NCBI RefSeq assembly: GCF_946479975.1 | Contig: NZ_CAMLIX010000120.1 | Coordinates: 1 to 15,503, forward strand | DNA length: 15,503 nucleotides | Direction of reading: 5' to 3' | From: an uncultured Flavobacterium sp. | GTDB taxonomy: Bacteria; Bacteroidota; Bacteroidia; Flavobacteriales; Flavobacteriaceae | Shown here: one piece after another, positions 1 to 7,553 of the stretch | How the letters are laid out: each line of letters opens with the position of its first letter | How positions within the stretch are numbered: the stretch's first letter is position 1 | Notes under the pieces: model-generated | What the model was told of the DNA's origin: nothing | The model's input: the letters and a program-made list of their open reading frames with translations, nothing else | Databases searched by the model: none | Program-made: the position numbers and the translations under genes

Positions 1-1100
1 ATCTGACCATCAGTAATCGAAATTACGTTTGTTGGGATATATGCAGAAACGTCACCAGCTTGAGTTTCGATAATTGGCAAAGCAGTCAATGAACCACCAC
101 CTTTTACGATAGACTTAATAGAATCTGGTAAATCGTTCATGTTTTTAGCGATACCATCATCAGCGATTACTTTACAAGCGCGCTCTAATAAACGAGAGTG
201 TAAGTAGAAAACGTCTCCAGGGTAAGCCTCACGTCCCGGTGGTCTTCTTAATAAAAGAGAAACCTCACGGTAAGCAACAGCTTGTTTAGATAAGTCATCA
301 TAAACAATTAACGCTGGACGACCAGAATCTCTAAAGTATTCTCCAATTGCAGCACCAGCGAATGGAGCATAAACTTGCATTGGAGCTGGATCAGAAGCAT
401 TTGCAGCAACAATAACTGTATAAGCCATTGCTCCTTTTTCTTCTAACATTTTAGCGATTCCTGCTACAGTTGAAGCTTTTTGTCCAATTGCAACATATAT
501 ACAGAATACAGGTTTTCCTGCATCGTAAAATTCTTTTTGATTTAAGATTGTATCGATACAAACAGTTGATTTACCTGTTTGACGGTCACCAATTACAAGC
601 TCACGTTGTCCACGACCAACTGGGATCATAGCATCAACCGCTTTAATACCTGTTTGTAATGGCTCAGTTACTGGCTGACGGAAGATAACACCAGGTGCTT
701 TTCTTTCCAAAGGCATTTCGTATAAGTCTCCACCAATTGGTCCTTTTCCATCAATTGGAAAACCAAGAGTATTAACAACACGTCCTACCATTTGCTCACC
801 TACTTTAAGAGAAGCAATACGTTGAGTTCTTTTTGCAGTAGATCCTTCTTTAAGTCCAGTTGATGGTCCTAAAAGTACAACCCCAACATTATCCTCTTCA
901 AGATTCAATACGATACCTTCCATACCGTTGTCAAATTCTACTAACTCACCATATTGTACATTAGATAGCCCGTAAACACGAGCAATACCGTCTCCAACTT
1001 GAAGTATCGTTCCTACTTCCTCTAGCGTAGCACCAGATTCAAAACCTTCTACTTGCTTTCTTAATATTGCTGAAATTTCAGCAGGTTTGATTTCCGCCAT
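1..1100 (-). CDS. atpA: ATP synthase F1 subunit alpha, N-terminal part (runs off left edge)
   Basis: This is the non-catalytic nucleotide-binding subunit of the F1 head, which alternates with beta in the alpha3-beta3 hexamer on the cytoplasmic side. The frame starts at ATG 1100 (protein begins [10 protein letters not shown]) and is open to base 1, giving about 366 of the roughly 525 residues usual in this group. The N-terminal beta-barrel region covers about residues 25-95. The P-loop GDRQTGKST is at 171-179, and the last visible residues are ISITDGQ. The C-terminal helical domain and the alpha arginine finger region lie outside the window, so neither can be checked. It is the last visible gene of the unit, 38 bp after atpH, in the usual order delta-alpha. 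Gamma would be expected next, beyond the edge. Identity is very secure from the conserved core motifs. Confidence 0.98.
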   Translation of the reverse strand, partial: MAEIKPAEISAILRKQVEGFESGATLEEVGTILQVGDGIARVYGLSNVQYGELVEFDNGMEGIVLNLEEDNVGVVLLGPSTGLKEGSTAKRTQRIASLKVGEQMVGRVVNTLGFPIDGKGPIGGDLYEMPLERKAPGVIFRQPVTEPLQTGIKAVDAMIPVGRGQRELVIGDRQTGKSTVCIDTILNQKEFYDAGKPVFCIYVAIGQKASTVAGIAKMLEEKGAMAYTVIVAANASDPAPMQVYAPFAGAAIGEYFRDSGRPALIVYDDLSKQAVAYREVSLLLRRPPGREAYPGDVFYLHSRLLERACKVIADDGIAKNMNDLPDSIKSIVKGGGSLTALPIIETQAGDVSAYIPTNVISITDGQ

Positions 1101-1138
1101 CTTAATTTATAATTTAGACACTTTTTGTGTTATAAAAA

Positions 1139-1672
1139 CTAATTACTTAACTCTCTTTTTAATACTTGTAATCTGTTTGCAACAGAAGCGTTGTATTGCT
1201 TGTCACCTATTCTCAAAATAAATCCACCAATAATTGAAGGATCTACTATATTTTCAATTGTAATTTTTTTATCTGATAAAGTTGCAATTTTTGCTAAAAC
1301 TTTAGCTTCTAAAGCTTCATCCATCGCAATTGCAGTTGTAACTTTTGCTACTTCAACACCGTTGCTTTCATCAAATAATTTATTGTATTCTAAAGCAATT
1401 GCATCTAGAATTTCAAATCTTTTGTTTTCAAATAATAAATGAAATAAACCTTTAGTTACTCCATTTGCATCAGCGAAAACTTCTAAAAGAGCACTTTCTT
1501 TAACTTCAACTTTTGTTGTTGGGTTTTCAATAAATGTACTCAATTCTGAATTGGTCTCAATTGCATTTGCAATTGATTTCATATCGTTATTTACAGCTTC
1601 GGCAACACCTTTAGAGTTTGCTAAGTCTAGAATTGCTTTTGCATAACGAATTGCTGCTCTTGTACTTGCCAT
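1139..1672 (-). CDS. atpH: ATP synthase F1 subunit delta
   Basis: The 177-residue product is the OSCP/delta subunit, which sits on top of F1 and ties the alpha subunits to the peripheral b stalk. Length and pattern fit the family. The N-terminal helical domain (about 1-105) opens with the typical segment STRAAIRYAKAILDLA. The C-terminal part contains the conserved block around residues 140-157, including DPSIIGGFILRIGD. It starts at ATG 1672, only 4 bp after the atpF stop, which suggests translational coupling. It is followed by atpA after 38 bp. It is one of the least conserved ATP synthase subunits, so the assignment rests on the C-terminal motif plus position in the operon. No anomaly is seen. 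Confidence 0.96.
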   Translation of the reverse strand: MASTRAAIRYAKAILDLANSKGVAEAVNNDMKSIANAIETNSELSTFIENPTTKVEVKESALLEVFADANGVTKGLFHLLFENKRFEILDAIALEYNKLFDESNGVEVAKVTTAIAMDEALEAKVLAKIATLSDKKITIENIVDPSIIGGFILRIGDKQYNASVANRLQVLKRELSN

Positions 1673-1676
1673 AATC

Positions 1677-2177
1677 TTAGTTTAACTTTACGTCACCTAA
1701 CATTTTCTCAACTAATTTAGTTTGAGATTCTTTGTTAGATAATTCTTCTTTCAATAATTTTTCAGCAATACTCAATGATAAAGTCGAAACCTGAGCTTTA
1801 ACTTCAGCCATTGCAGCATTTTTTTCGCTTTGGATAGCAGCTTTTGCCTGCTCAATCATTTTTTGACCAGCTTCTTGCGCTTCGTTTTTAGAATCAGCAA
1901 TCATTTTCTCTTTCATTTCACGAGCTTCTTTCAACATCGCGTCACGTTCTGCACGAGCTTCATTCAAAATTCTTTGATTATCAGCTTGTAAATTTTCCAT
2001 TTCTCTTTTTGCGTTTTCAGCAGAAAGCAATGCATTTTTAATACCTTCTTCTCTTGCAGTGATAGACTCCATGATTGGTTTCCAAGCAAATTTTACTAAA
2101 AGTAAAATTAATACTAACAAGATTAAAGCTTGCCAAAAGAATAAACCGAATGAAAAATCGTTAATTAACTTATCCAT
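1677..2177 (-). CDS. atpF: ATP synthase F0 subunit b
   Basis: This 166-residue protein is the peripheral stalk subunit that anchors the stator to the membrane. It has the standard layout. One N-terminal membrane helix (about residues 9-30, FGLFFWQALILLVLILLLV) is followed by the conserved KFAWKPI junction. The rest is a long charged helix rich in Ala, Glu and Lys (about 38-150) suited to the right-handed coiled coil of the b dimer. The ATG at 2177 gives a short n-region before the helix. It lies between atpE (90-bp gap containing a hairpin) and atpH (4-bp gap). Only one b-type gene is visible, consistent with a homodimeric stalk rather than a b/b' pair. Confidence 0.97.
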   Translation of the reverse strand: MDKLINDFSFGLFFWQALILLVLILLLVKFAWKPIMESITAREEGIKNALLSAENAKREMENLQADNQRILNEARAERDAMLKEAREMKEKMIADSKNEAQEAGQKMIEQAKAAIQSEKNAAMAEVKAQVSTLSLSIAEKLLKEELSNKESQTKLVEKMLGDVKLN

Positions 2178-2218
2178 TTTATATAACTATATTAAATATT
2201 TAATTTCTTTTTTTAAAG

Positions 2219-2255
2219 TAACAACACCTTTAACCAACCGTTAAAGATGTTGTTA
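2219..2255 (-). promoter_or_regulatory. Strong RNA hairpin between atpE and atpF
   Basis: The arms 2219-2234 and 2240-2255 can form a 16-bp stem around a 5-nt loop. In the minus-strand transcript the only non-Watson-Crick position (2227/2247) is a G-U wobble, so the stem is fully paired. In a plus-strand transcript the same position would be a C-A mismatch. On the minus strand the hairpin is followed by ACUUUAAAAAAAG rather than a U-run, so it is not a canonical terminator for the operon. It most likely protects the 3' end of an atpE-containing mRNA or limits read-through into atpF-H-A. Pairing is seen directly; the function is inferred. Confidence 0.7.
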
Positions 2256-2267
2256 TTTTTTTCTTTA

Positions 2268-2465
2268 TTATTTTCCTAAGATTAAAGCAGCAAATGCTAA
2301 ACCTTCTAATAAAGCAGCGATAATAATCATCGCAGTTTGGATTTTACCAGCAGCTTCTGGCTGACGAGCAATAGCGTCCATAGCAGATCCACCGATTTTA
2401 CCTAAACCTAAACCTGCACCGATTACTACTAAACCAGCACCTACTAAAGTTGGAATTGTTCCCAT
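2268..2465 (-). CDS. atpE: ATP synthase F0 subunit c (proteolipid ring)
   Basis: The 65-residue, two-helix hairpin protein oligomerises into the rotor ring that carries ions across the membrane. Helix 1 has an intact GxGxGxG packing motif at 16-22. The polar loop carries ARQPEA (33-38), and helix 2 has the ion-binding carboxylate Glu54 in ALLEGLAF. The ligands that define sodium-specific rings are absent: the position of the helix-1 Gln is Leu21, and Glu54 is followed by Gly-Leu instead of Ser-Thr. Proton coupling is therefore expected. It is short compared with the 70-80 residues of many c subunits but normal for this phylum. The leader before ATG 2465 is almost pure A/T and unstructured, which favours initiation without a Shine-Dalgarno site. 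Confidence 0.98.
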   Translation of the reverse strand: MGTIPTLVGAGLVVIGAGLGLGKIGGSAMDAIARQPEAAGKIQTAMIIIAALLEGLAFAALILGK

Positions 2466-2497
2466 AAGTATTTATATATATAAAATTAAACTTCTAA

Positions 2498-3676
2498 TTA
2501 AATAATTGCATTTTCTTCGTGATGTCCGTGATCATCATGGTGGTGATCCTGAACTGCCATACCAATAAACAATGATGATAACATTGTGAAGATAAACGCT
2601 TGTAAAAATGCAACTAAAACTTCAATAACAGAGATAAACAATGTCAATCCTAATGAGATTGGCAAATCTGCTGCTAAATTTTTACCCACAAAAATCATTG
2701 CGATCAAACTCATAATTACTACGTGACCTGCAGTAATGTTTGCGTACAAACGAATTAATAATGCGAATGGTTTTGTTAGTGTTCCTAAAATTTCAATTGG
2801 AGCTAAAATAATTTTCATTGGAACTGGTACTCCTGGCATCCAGAAGATGTGTCCCCAATAATCTTTGTTTGCACTGAATTGAGTAATTATGAAAGTAAAT
2901 GCTGCTAAACAAACTGTGATAGCAATATTTCCTGTAACGTTAATTCCTAGTGGAGTCATTCCTAATAAATTCAATAACCAAACAAAGAAAAATACAGTTA
3001 ATAAGTAACCCATATATTTACGGTACTTTTTCTCTCCAATATTTGGAACAGCAATTTCGTCTCTGATGAAAATAATAAGTGGTTCTAAAACTCTACCAAA
3101 TCCAGTTGGGATTGGTCCTTTTTTGTATGATTTAGCTAAACCAGTAAACATTAAAAATAATAATACTGAAACAAAAAGCATTGAAACAACATTTTTTGTA
3201 ATAGAAAAATCTAAAGGTTTTTCGTTTTCTGGATGTCCGTGCTCATTAAAGTTAATTGTTCCGGCTGCATCTGTTTTGTAAATTTTACCGTGAACTAATT
3301 TGTAGAAGTTTCCGTCAACTTCTGCAACTGCTTCACCGTGGTGTAATTTTGAAGAAGAGAAAATTTTCAATCCTCCGTCAATTAATATAACTGGTAATGA
3401 AAAACCATAGCTTTTGTGTTCTTTCTCATCTTGAAAGAAAACAAAATCGTGAGAATCTTGTAAATGATGATCAATAAAAGCATCCACCTTTGCTTTAGGG
3501 TCAAGAGCAGCGTGCTCTCCTTCCTCTGGAGCGTTATGTGAAATTACTTTCTCTTCGTGAGCTGTTTCGGTTTGCACATGCGTAGAGTCATTCTCTGAGT
3601 TTGCAAAACCCATAATTGGTAGAGAAGCTACAAAAGCGGCAAGAATAAAGCTGAGTGGTTTGTTTGAAATCACCAT
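2498..3676 (-). CDS. atpB: ATP synthase F0 subunit a with long His-rich periplasmic N-terminus
   Basis: Subunit a forms the two half-channels next to the c ring. The conserved core is in the C-terminal part: membrane helices from about residue 160 on, and the essential arginine Arg309 in LLIRLYANITAGHVV. The protein has 392 residues against about 270 in E. coli. The extra part is N-terminal: a signal-peptide-like segment (1-25, possible cleavage after GFA) and then roughly 130 soluble residues with about 13 histidines. The C-terminus ends in a HHHDDHGHH cluster (378-386). Long N-termini on subunit a are, as far as I recall, common in Bacteroidota, so the start at ATG 3676 is credible. A good promoter lies about 45 bp upstream. 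This is the first structural ATP synthase gene of the unit, 32 bp before atpE. Confidence 0.96.
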   Translation of the reverse strand: MVISNKPLSFILAAFVASLPIMGFANSENDSTHVQTETAHEEKVISHNAPEEGEHAALDPKAKVDAFIDHHLQDSHDFVFFQDEKEHKSYGFSLPVILIDGGLKIFSSSKLHHGEAVAEVDGNFYKLVHGKIYKTDAAGTINFNEHGHPENEKPLDFSITKNVVSMLFVSVLLFLMFTGLAKSYKKGPIPTGFGRVLEPLIIFIRDEIAVPNIGEKKYRKYMGYLLTVFFFVWLLNLLGMTPLGINVTGNIAITVCLAAFTFIITQFSANKDYWGHIFWMPGVPVPMKIILAPIEILGTLTKPFALLIRLYANITAGHVVIMSLIAMIFVGKNLAADLPISLGLTLFISVIEVLVAFLQAFIFTMLSSLFIGMAVQDHHHDDHGHHEENAII

Positions 3677-3718
3677 ATCGTGGAAAATCTTATTTTTTTA
3701 CGTTTCTAAAATTTGGTG

Positions 3719-3747
3719 CAAAGGTACATTTTTTATTAATATTCAAA
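3719..3747 (-). promoter_or_regulatory. Bacteroidota-type promoter for atpB-E-F-H-A
   Basis: Read on the minus strand, a TTTG (3747-3744) is followed after exactly 17 nt by TACCTTTG (3726-3719). This matches the Flavobacterium/Bacteroides consensus TTTG-N17-23-TAnnTTTG. It lies in the 118-bp gap between the four-helix membrane gene and atpB, 43 bp before the atpB start. The structural ATP synthase genes thus appear able to be transcribed independently of sprE. It is the best promoter match in the window. The motif is observed; activity is inferred. Confidence 0.72.
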
Positions 3748-3794
3748 AGGATATGAAAAATTATTTTTAAACCTTGTTTTAAAGAATTGTTATT

Positions 3795-4187
3795 TTAACG
3801 CTTTTCATTTAATAATCGGGCAGTTAAAAGTGTCTCAAATAACAAAAACAACATAAATGTTATAAAAAAACTAATTTTCTCCTCAATAGTTTCTCCCGTT
3901 TTGTTTTTTAAGATTGGCTGAAGAACTAAATAGGCTAATAACATTTGTGTAAAAGTTCCGAATAAAAATGCCATACCCACGATTTCAAAATTCTTCTTTT
4001 TTACTAGTAATAATATAAGGTATAATGAAGCAGAAATTCCGAAGAAAAATAAATACAGTATTTCTAAACTATAATGGAAGTTTTGAATATTGATTTCGAA
4101 AAAAAAGAAAATTACTTTATGTAGAATGTATGTTAATAATGTAAAACAAAATAAATAAAGTACTGGTTTGTAATTTTTTGAAAGCAT
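3795..4187 (-). CDS. Small four-helix membrane protein of the ATP synthase cluster (AtpI-like position)
   Basis: The product is a 130-residue, very hydrophobic protein with about four membrane segments (roughly 9-29, 40-62, 70-93 and 103-124). It has basic cytoplasmic-type loops (VKKKNFE, LLNEKR). I do not recognise a catalytic motif. Size, helix number and position between an AtpZ-like gene and atpB match the place of AtpI, the poorly conserved accessory protein linked to c-ring assembly and ion supply in other phyla. Sequence similarity to AtpI cannot be claimed by eye. It may belong to a flavobacterial DUF family (possibly DUF6168, from memory and unverified). ATG 4187 is well placed, 41 bp after the preceding stop. 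Role: inferred ATP synthase accessory factor. Confidence 0.85.
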   Translation of the reverse strand: MLSKNYKPVLYLFCFTLLTYILHKVIFFFFEINIQNFHYSLEILYLFFFGISASLYLILLLVKKKNFEIVGMAFLFGTFTQMLLAYLVLQPILKNKTGETIEEKISFFITFMLFLLFETLLTARLLNEKR

Positions 4188-4204
4188 TTGAGATAATTTT
4201 GGTG

Positions 4205-4212
4205 CAAAGATG
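4205..4212 (-). promoter_or_regulatory. Possible weak -7 element before the four-helix gene
   Basis: On the minus strand CATCTTTG differs from TAnnTTTG only in its first base and lies 18 bp before the ATG at 4187. It shares the 12-base string TTTGGTGCAAAG (plus strand) with the strong atpB promoter at 3719-3747. No TTG/TTTG is found at the right distance upstream, so this could be an internal promoter or chance. Confidence 0.25.
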
Positions 4213-4228
4213 CAACTTTATCTACAAA

Positions 4229-4456
4229 CTACTTTGTTTTATTAATTTCGTTTACCTGTCGAATTACATTATATAATGCAAGTCCAACACCAAGAAGTAC
4301 AAAAATAGTATTGTAATAAAATTTAGGATTTGGATGATTTTCATCAAGCCAGGTTCCAAAATAGGAAAACAGAAAAATAATTACTCCCATTTGAAAGGGA
4401 ATATTAATAAATGCCAGCCACTTATTTCTTCTGTTTTTATTCGGCTCCTTTTCCAT
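4229..4456 (-). CDS. atpZ: AtpZ/AtpI family ATP synthase accessory protein
   Basis: The 75-residue protein has a basic, polar N-terminus (KEPNKNRRNKW) and two membrane helices (about 17-36 and 46-64). The linker contains GTWLDEN (34-40), the Gly-x-x-Leu-Asp pattern typical of AtpZ/AtpI small membrane proteins near F-type ATPase operons. In other bacteria these proteins have been linked to magnesium or calcium supply and to c-ring assembly; the specific role here is unknown. Its ATG at 4456 lies inside the end of the bactofilin gene (20-bp overlap), which points to translational coupling. The position upstream of the a subunit gene is conserved for this family and supports the call. The symbol is used in the family sense. 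Confidence 0.85.
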   Translation of the reverse strand: MEKEPNKNRRNKWLAFINIPFQMGVIIFLFSYFGTWLDENHPNPKFYYNTIFVLLGVGLALYNVIRQVNEINKTK

Positions 4457-4835
4457 CTTCTAACATAATTACTTGATTAGAATTTGAAAGCATTGTACAG
4501 GTTGCTGTAAAATCTGCACCTGGTTCTATCGAAAGTTTTCCTACTGCTACTTCTCCATGAATTTGTGCAGTAGATTTGATATTAAGAATTTCTAAGACTT
4601 TTATTTTACCATGAAATAATCCTTCTATATCAGCATTATTACAGACAATTTCTCCCTTAATAGACCCTTTCGCTCCTATTACAATTTTTCCTTCCGAAGT
4701 AAAATTTCCTATCAATTCTCCGTCTAATCTAAAATCAGTTTTTGAGACTATATCTCCAACAATTGATGTTCCTTCTACTATTCGGTTCGTTTTTCCAAAT
4801 TGTTCTGTTCCGTTTTTTTTTACTTTATCAAACAT
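4437..4835 (-). CDS. Bactofilin-family polymer-forming cytoskeletal protein
   Basis: The 132-residue product has the bactofilin architecture: short disordered ends around a central beta-helix (about 18-112). Short hydrophobic strands recur about every 17-20 residues (VEGTSIVGDI, FRLDGELIGNF, KIVIGAKGSIKGEI, ADIEGLFHGKI, AQIHGEVAVGKL). Bactofilins polymerise without nucleotides into filaments or membrane patches that localise cell-wall enzymes, stalks or motility proteins in other bacteria. There is no signal peptide, as expected for a cytoplasmic protein. The start is ATG 4835, 12 bp after the sprE stop, and the 3' end overlaps atpZ. Being sandwiched between a secretion/motility lipoprotein and ATP synthase accessory genes is the notable feature. 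The target it scaffolds cannot be told from sequence. Confidence 0.92.
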   Translation of the reverse strand: MFDKVKKNGTEQFGKTNRIVEGTSIVGDIVSKTDFRLDGELIGNFTSEGKIVIGAKGSIKGEIVCNNADIEGLFHGKIKVLEILNIKSTAQIHGEVAVGKLSIEPGADFTATCTMLSNSNQVIMLEDGKGAE

Positions 4836-4847
4836 GGCGGTTAAGTT

Positions 4848-7466
4848 TTAAGGGGCTTTTGGGGTATATGCCTCTAGATTTTTTTTAATCTGTACTATTT
4901 TATAATTATCCGTTGATATAATTATTGACGGATCTGCAATTTTATATTTTTTATCGTCTCTGAAAACGCCAGCAATATCTTTGGCATAAGATTCAGACTT
5001 TAATCCATGGATAACTACAAAACTGTCGGTTTTATTATATTTATCGATAGATGTAGTTAATCTTTCGTAATTTTCAACTAACAAAAATACTCTGATTGCT
5101 TCTTTAATTTTTTCGATCGATTTTGTATCATTTGTAGCAACTCGATATAAAATTTTCCAGCTTTTGTTATCAACATCTGTAAAGGCTAATTTTTCTAAAA
5201 CCAGAACTTGTTTCTCTAGAAGTTCTCTCGCATTTTTACCTTCTTCACTATTTGGGTAATTATCTGCTACATTTTCTAAACCTTTTTTATAGGCTTCTAA
5301 ACCATTTACTTTTCCTAAAGTATTGGCTTTTAATAATTCATATTTCGAAACAATCTCATCTCCAGAATATTGATTAATTAAATTATCAATATTGGCTAAA
5401 ACTTCGTCAAATTTTTCCTCTTCAAAAAGTTTAAACCATTTTTTATATTCGGTATCTGGACTCGAATTAGAATCGTCTGACTTATTGTTTAAAATCTGAG
5501 CATATCTCGAAGCAGGATATTTAGATGAAATCTCTGCTTTGATAGTTTCTGCTTTTTGTGGATCTGTAATTTGATAAATTTTATACAAATTATACATCGA
5601 AGGCAATACTAATTTTTCTTCGGGATTGTTTCGTAATAATTGCTCCAGTTTATCGCTGGCCAATTTATATTCTTTAAACTTCTCCTTATATATAAGTCCT
5701 AATTGATAGTAAGAAAAATTGCGTTCTTTACCAATACTATCCATCGCTGCTTCTGATGTTGGAAGTTGTTTGGTATAAAATGCAACAGTATATTTTTCTG
5801 CAACAACAGTGTCTTTTACTGCATTTGCAATTTCTTTAGTCGCAATAGTATCATTCATTGCGGCATCATTTGCAGATTTTATTCCGGCCAATCGCCAGTT
5901 TCCTCCCAAAGTTCTACTACCCCACATTTTTCTGAACTGTAGTTTTCCATAAGCAACAGTTGTTGGGTTATAGAAATAAAATGTACTTGCCACATCGCTG
6001 GTCATATTTGAAGGCATCCCGAGACCTGCTCCCTGCGGTTCTGATGGATTACCCAAAGAATTTGGATTAACAACCCCGTTTCCAGGAATTTCAGCTCGAG
6101 AATTTAAATCGATATTGGCTAATCGTTCTTTCTCTTTTTCTTCTAAGATACGTTTGGCTTCATCTTTCTTTTTAAGCTCTGCAATGTAATTTTCAAAATA
6201 AATCTTCTTTTCAGAAGCTGGCAGATTATATACCTTTATAATACTATCATTACGTTTTGCAACTGCTTCGTATTTTATAACGTTATCTAGATTTTTTCTG
6301 TTTTTTTCTATAAAAGCATATTCTCTGGTTTTTGGATCCAGTTTTACAAGCGTGCTATCATAGTATTTGGCTGCCATTGTATAATCTGTATCTTTAAAAT
6401 ACATGTTTCCAATGTTTCGGTATGCCGAAGCCATTAAATATGGATCTTTAGATTTTCTGCCTAATGATTTATTATAAAATTTTAAAGCATTTTTCTGATC
6501 TTTCTTTTTATCATAATACGATCCCATTTCGTAAAAAAGAAAATCATAATAAGGACGGTTTTCACGATCGGTCACCAGTTTGTTGAATGTTTTTAAAAAG
6601 ATCGTATCATTATCTTTTCCGTATTCAAACAACTGTGCTTTTTTCGCGTAAGCGTGCATCATATATTTACGATCGGCTTTTCTATTCAAATCAATTACCT
6701 GATCATAAAAATAATTTGCGCTGTCCCGTTTTTCTTGTTCCTGATACATTTGACCTAGAATAAAACGGTATCTCGCACGCTCTTCATTCTTTTTGGTAAA
6801 TTGTTCTGCAATTCTTAGTTTGGCAACGGCGCTATCTTTTTGCTCTAAATTTAAAAAAGCTTCTGCCAAAAGTGCGTTTGCATCTGCAAAAGTCTGTTTG
6901 TCTAGATCTGTATTTTTAAGCAGCAGCTTAATATTTTTCAACGCAATTGCATCGTTCCCTAAACGCATATTGGTTTTTTCGCGCCAGATTTTAGCAATAT
7001 AAATATTATTACTATTTGGATATTTATACAAAATGTAATTGAAGGCTTCAACAGCTGGAATAAAACGCTGATCGTAATATCTTGCTTTACCCAGCATTAA
7101 GTAAGCATCATCTATCTGCCAGTTCTTTTCTCTACCTCCAATATTCATGGAGTGTTTCTGAATGGCTTTTGTGGCTTTCGTTTCTGCTAGTTCAAAATCA
7201 GCATTTTTAGCTTTTGCTGCTTCAGAAAAATTTTCATCAAACTGCATCTTTTCAATAGGAAGTATTTTCCAAAAATTATCTTCATTATTGGCACGTATAG
7301 AGTGCAGTCCTTTTTCTAAGCCAATTCCTCCATTGTACAAAATATTGTATTTTGTACCAACAGAGTGAGACGTTCTGGACAAAAGAGTATTTTTTTTGGT
7401 AGAACAAGCTATCAAAAAGAATAGGAAAACGAAAGTAAAACTATATTTAAGAGTATTCTTTTTCAA
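4848..7466 (-). CDS. sprE: SprE/PorW-type lipoprotein of the type IX secretion and gliding machinery
   Basis: The 872-residue protein has a lipoprotein signal (KK, hydrophobic stretch 8-18, lipobox LIAC with acylated Cys21). A TPR-like helical region follows (about 115-385), then a charged helical linker (400-452) and a Gly/Pro-rich hinge (460-490). A conserved-looking block holds FYFYNP (496-501) and KMWGSRTLGGNWR (513-525), followed by a second helical-repeat region (580-755) and a C-terminal domain. This matches Flavobacterium SprE and Porphyromonas PorW, needed for T9SS secretion and gliding. PorW is reported to bridge the outer-membrane translocon and the PorK/N ring. No ATG precedes the signal peptide in frame. 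The frame upstream reaches a stop at 7491-7493, so the start is best taken as TTG 7466. It heads the operon with bactofilin. Confidence 0.9.
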   Translation of the reverse strand: MKKNTLKYSFTFVFLFFLIACSTKKNTLLSRTSHSVGTKYNILYNGGIGLEKGLHSIRANNEDNFWKILPIEKMQFDENFSEAAKAKNADFELAETKATKAIQKHSMNIGGREKNWQIDDAYLMLGKARYYDQRFIPAVEAFNYILYKYPNSNNIYIAKIWREKTNMRLGNDAIALKNIKLLLKNTDLDKQTFADANALLAEAFLNLEQKDSAVAKLRIAEQFTKKNEERARYRFILGQMYQEQEKRDSANYFYDQVIDLNRKADRKYMMHAYAKKAQLFEYGKDNDTIFLKTFNKLVTDRENRPYYDFLFYEMGSYYDKKKDQKNALKFYNKSLGRKSKDPYLMASAYRNIGNMYFKDTDYTMAAKYYDSTLVKLDPKTREYAFIEKNRKNLDNVIKYEAVAKRNDSIIKVYNLPASEKKIYFENYIAELKKKDEAKRILEEKEKERLANIDLNSRAEIPGNGVVNPNSLGNPSEPQGAGLGMPSNMTSDVASTFYFYNPTTVAYGKLQFRKMWGSRTLGGNWRLAGIKSANDAAMNDTIATKEIANAVKDTVVAEKYTVAFYTKQLPTSEAAMDSIGKERNFSYYQLGLIYKEKFKEYKLASDKLEQLLRNNPEEKLVLPSMYNLYKIYQITDPQKAETIKAEISSKYPASRYAQILNNKSDDSNSSPDTEYKKWFKLFEEEKFDEVLANIDNLINQYSGDEIVSKYELLKANTLGKVNGLEAYKKGLENVADNYPNSEEGKNARELLEKQVLVLEKLAFTDVDNKSWKILYRVATNDTKSIEKIKEAIRVFLLVENYERLTTSIDKYNKTDSFVVIHGLKSESYAKDIAGVFRDDKKYKIADPSIIISTDNYKIVQIKKNLEAYTPKAP

Positions 7467-7491
7467 TAGAAAAGAGTTTAAAACAGATAAC

Positions 7492-7512
7492 TACTAAAAA
7501 TCAGTTTTAGTA
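7492..7512 (-). repeat. AT-rich hairpin between the ABC ATPase gene and sprE
   Basis: An 8-bp perfect stem (7492-7499 with 7505-7512, TACTAAAA/TTTTAGTA) surrounds a 5-nt loop in the 87-bp gap before sprE. It contains few G-C pairs and has no good U-run on the minus strand, so it is at best a weak terminator for the ABC operon or part of the sprE leader. No TAnnTTTG match was found here; the nearest, TATTTTTA on the minus strand, lacks the final G. Confidence 0.3.
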
Positions 7513-7553
7513 TATTGACATGTAAAAATACGCTTTTTTTATAATTTAGTAAT

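Noticed and set aside
1191..1442. Plus-strand reading frames antisense to atpH, and similar ones at 2059-2244, 3066-3281, 6793-7002, 7162-7368, 7603-7839, 8356-8655, 13042-13287 and minus 14210-14392
   Set aside because: All lie antisense to well-supported genes and have compositions expected of shadow frames.
2215..2262. Plus-strand intrinsic terminator (hairpin followed by T-rich ATTTTTTTC)
   Set aside because: No plus-strand gene lies upstream, and the plus-strand RNA has a C-A mismatch in the stem. The minus-strand reading is the relevant one.
2268..2465. Sodium-driven ATP synthase
   Set aside because: The helix-1 Gln and the Glu-Ser-Thr ligands of sodium-binding c rings are absent (Leu21, Glu54-Gly-Leu).
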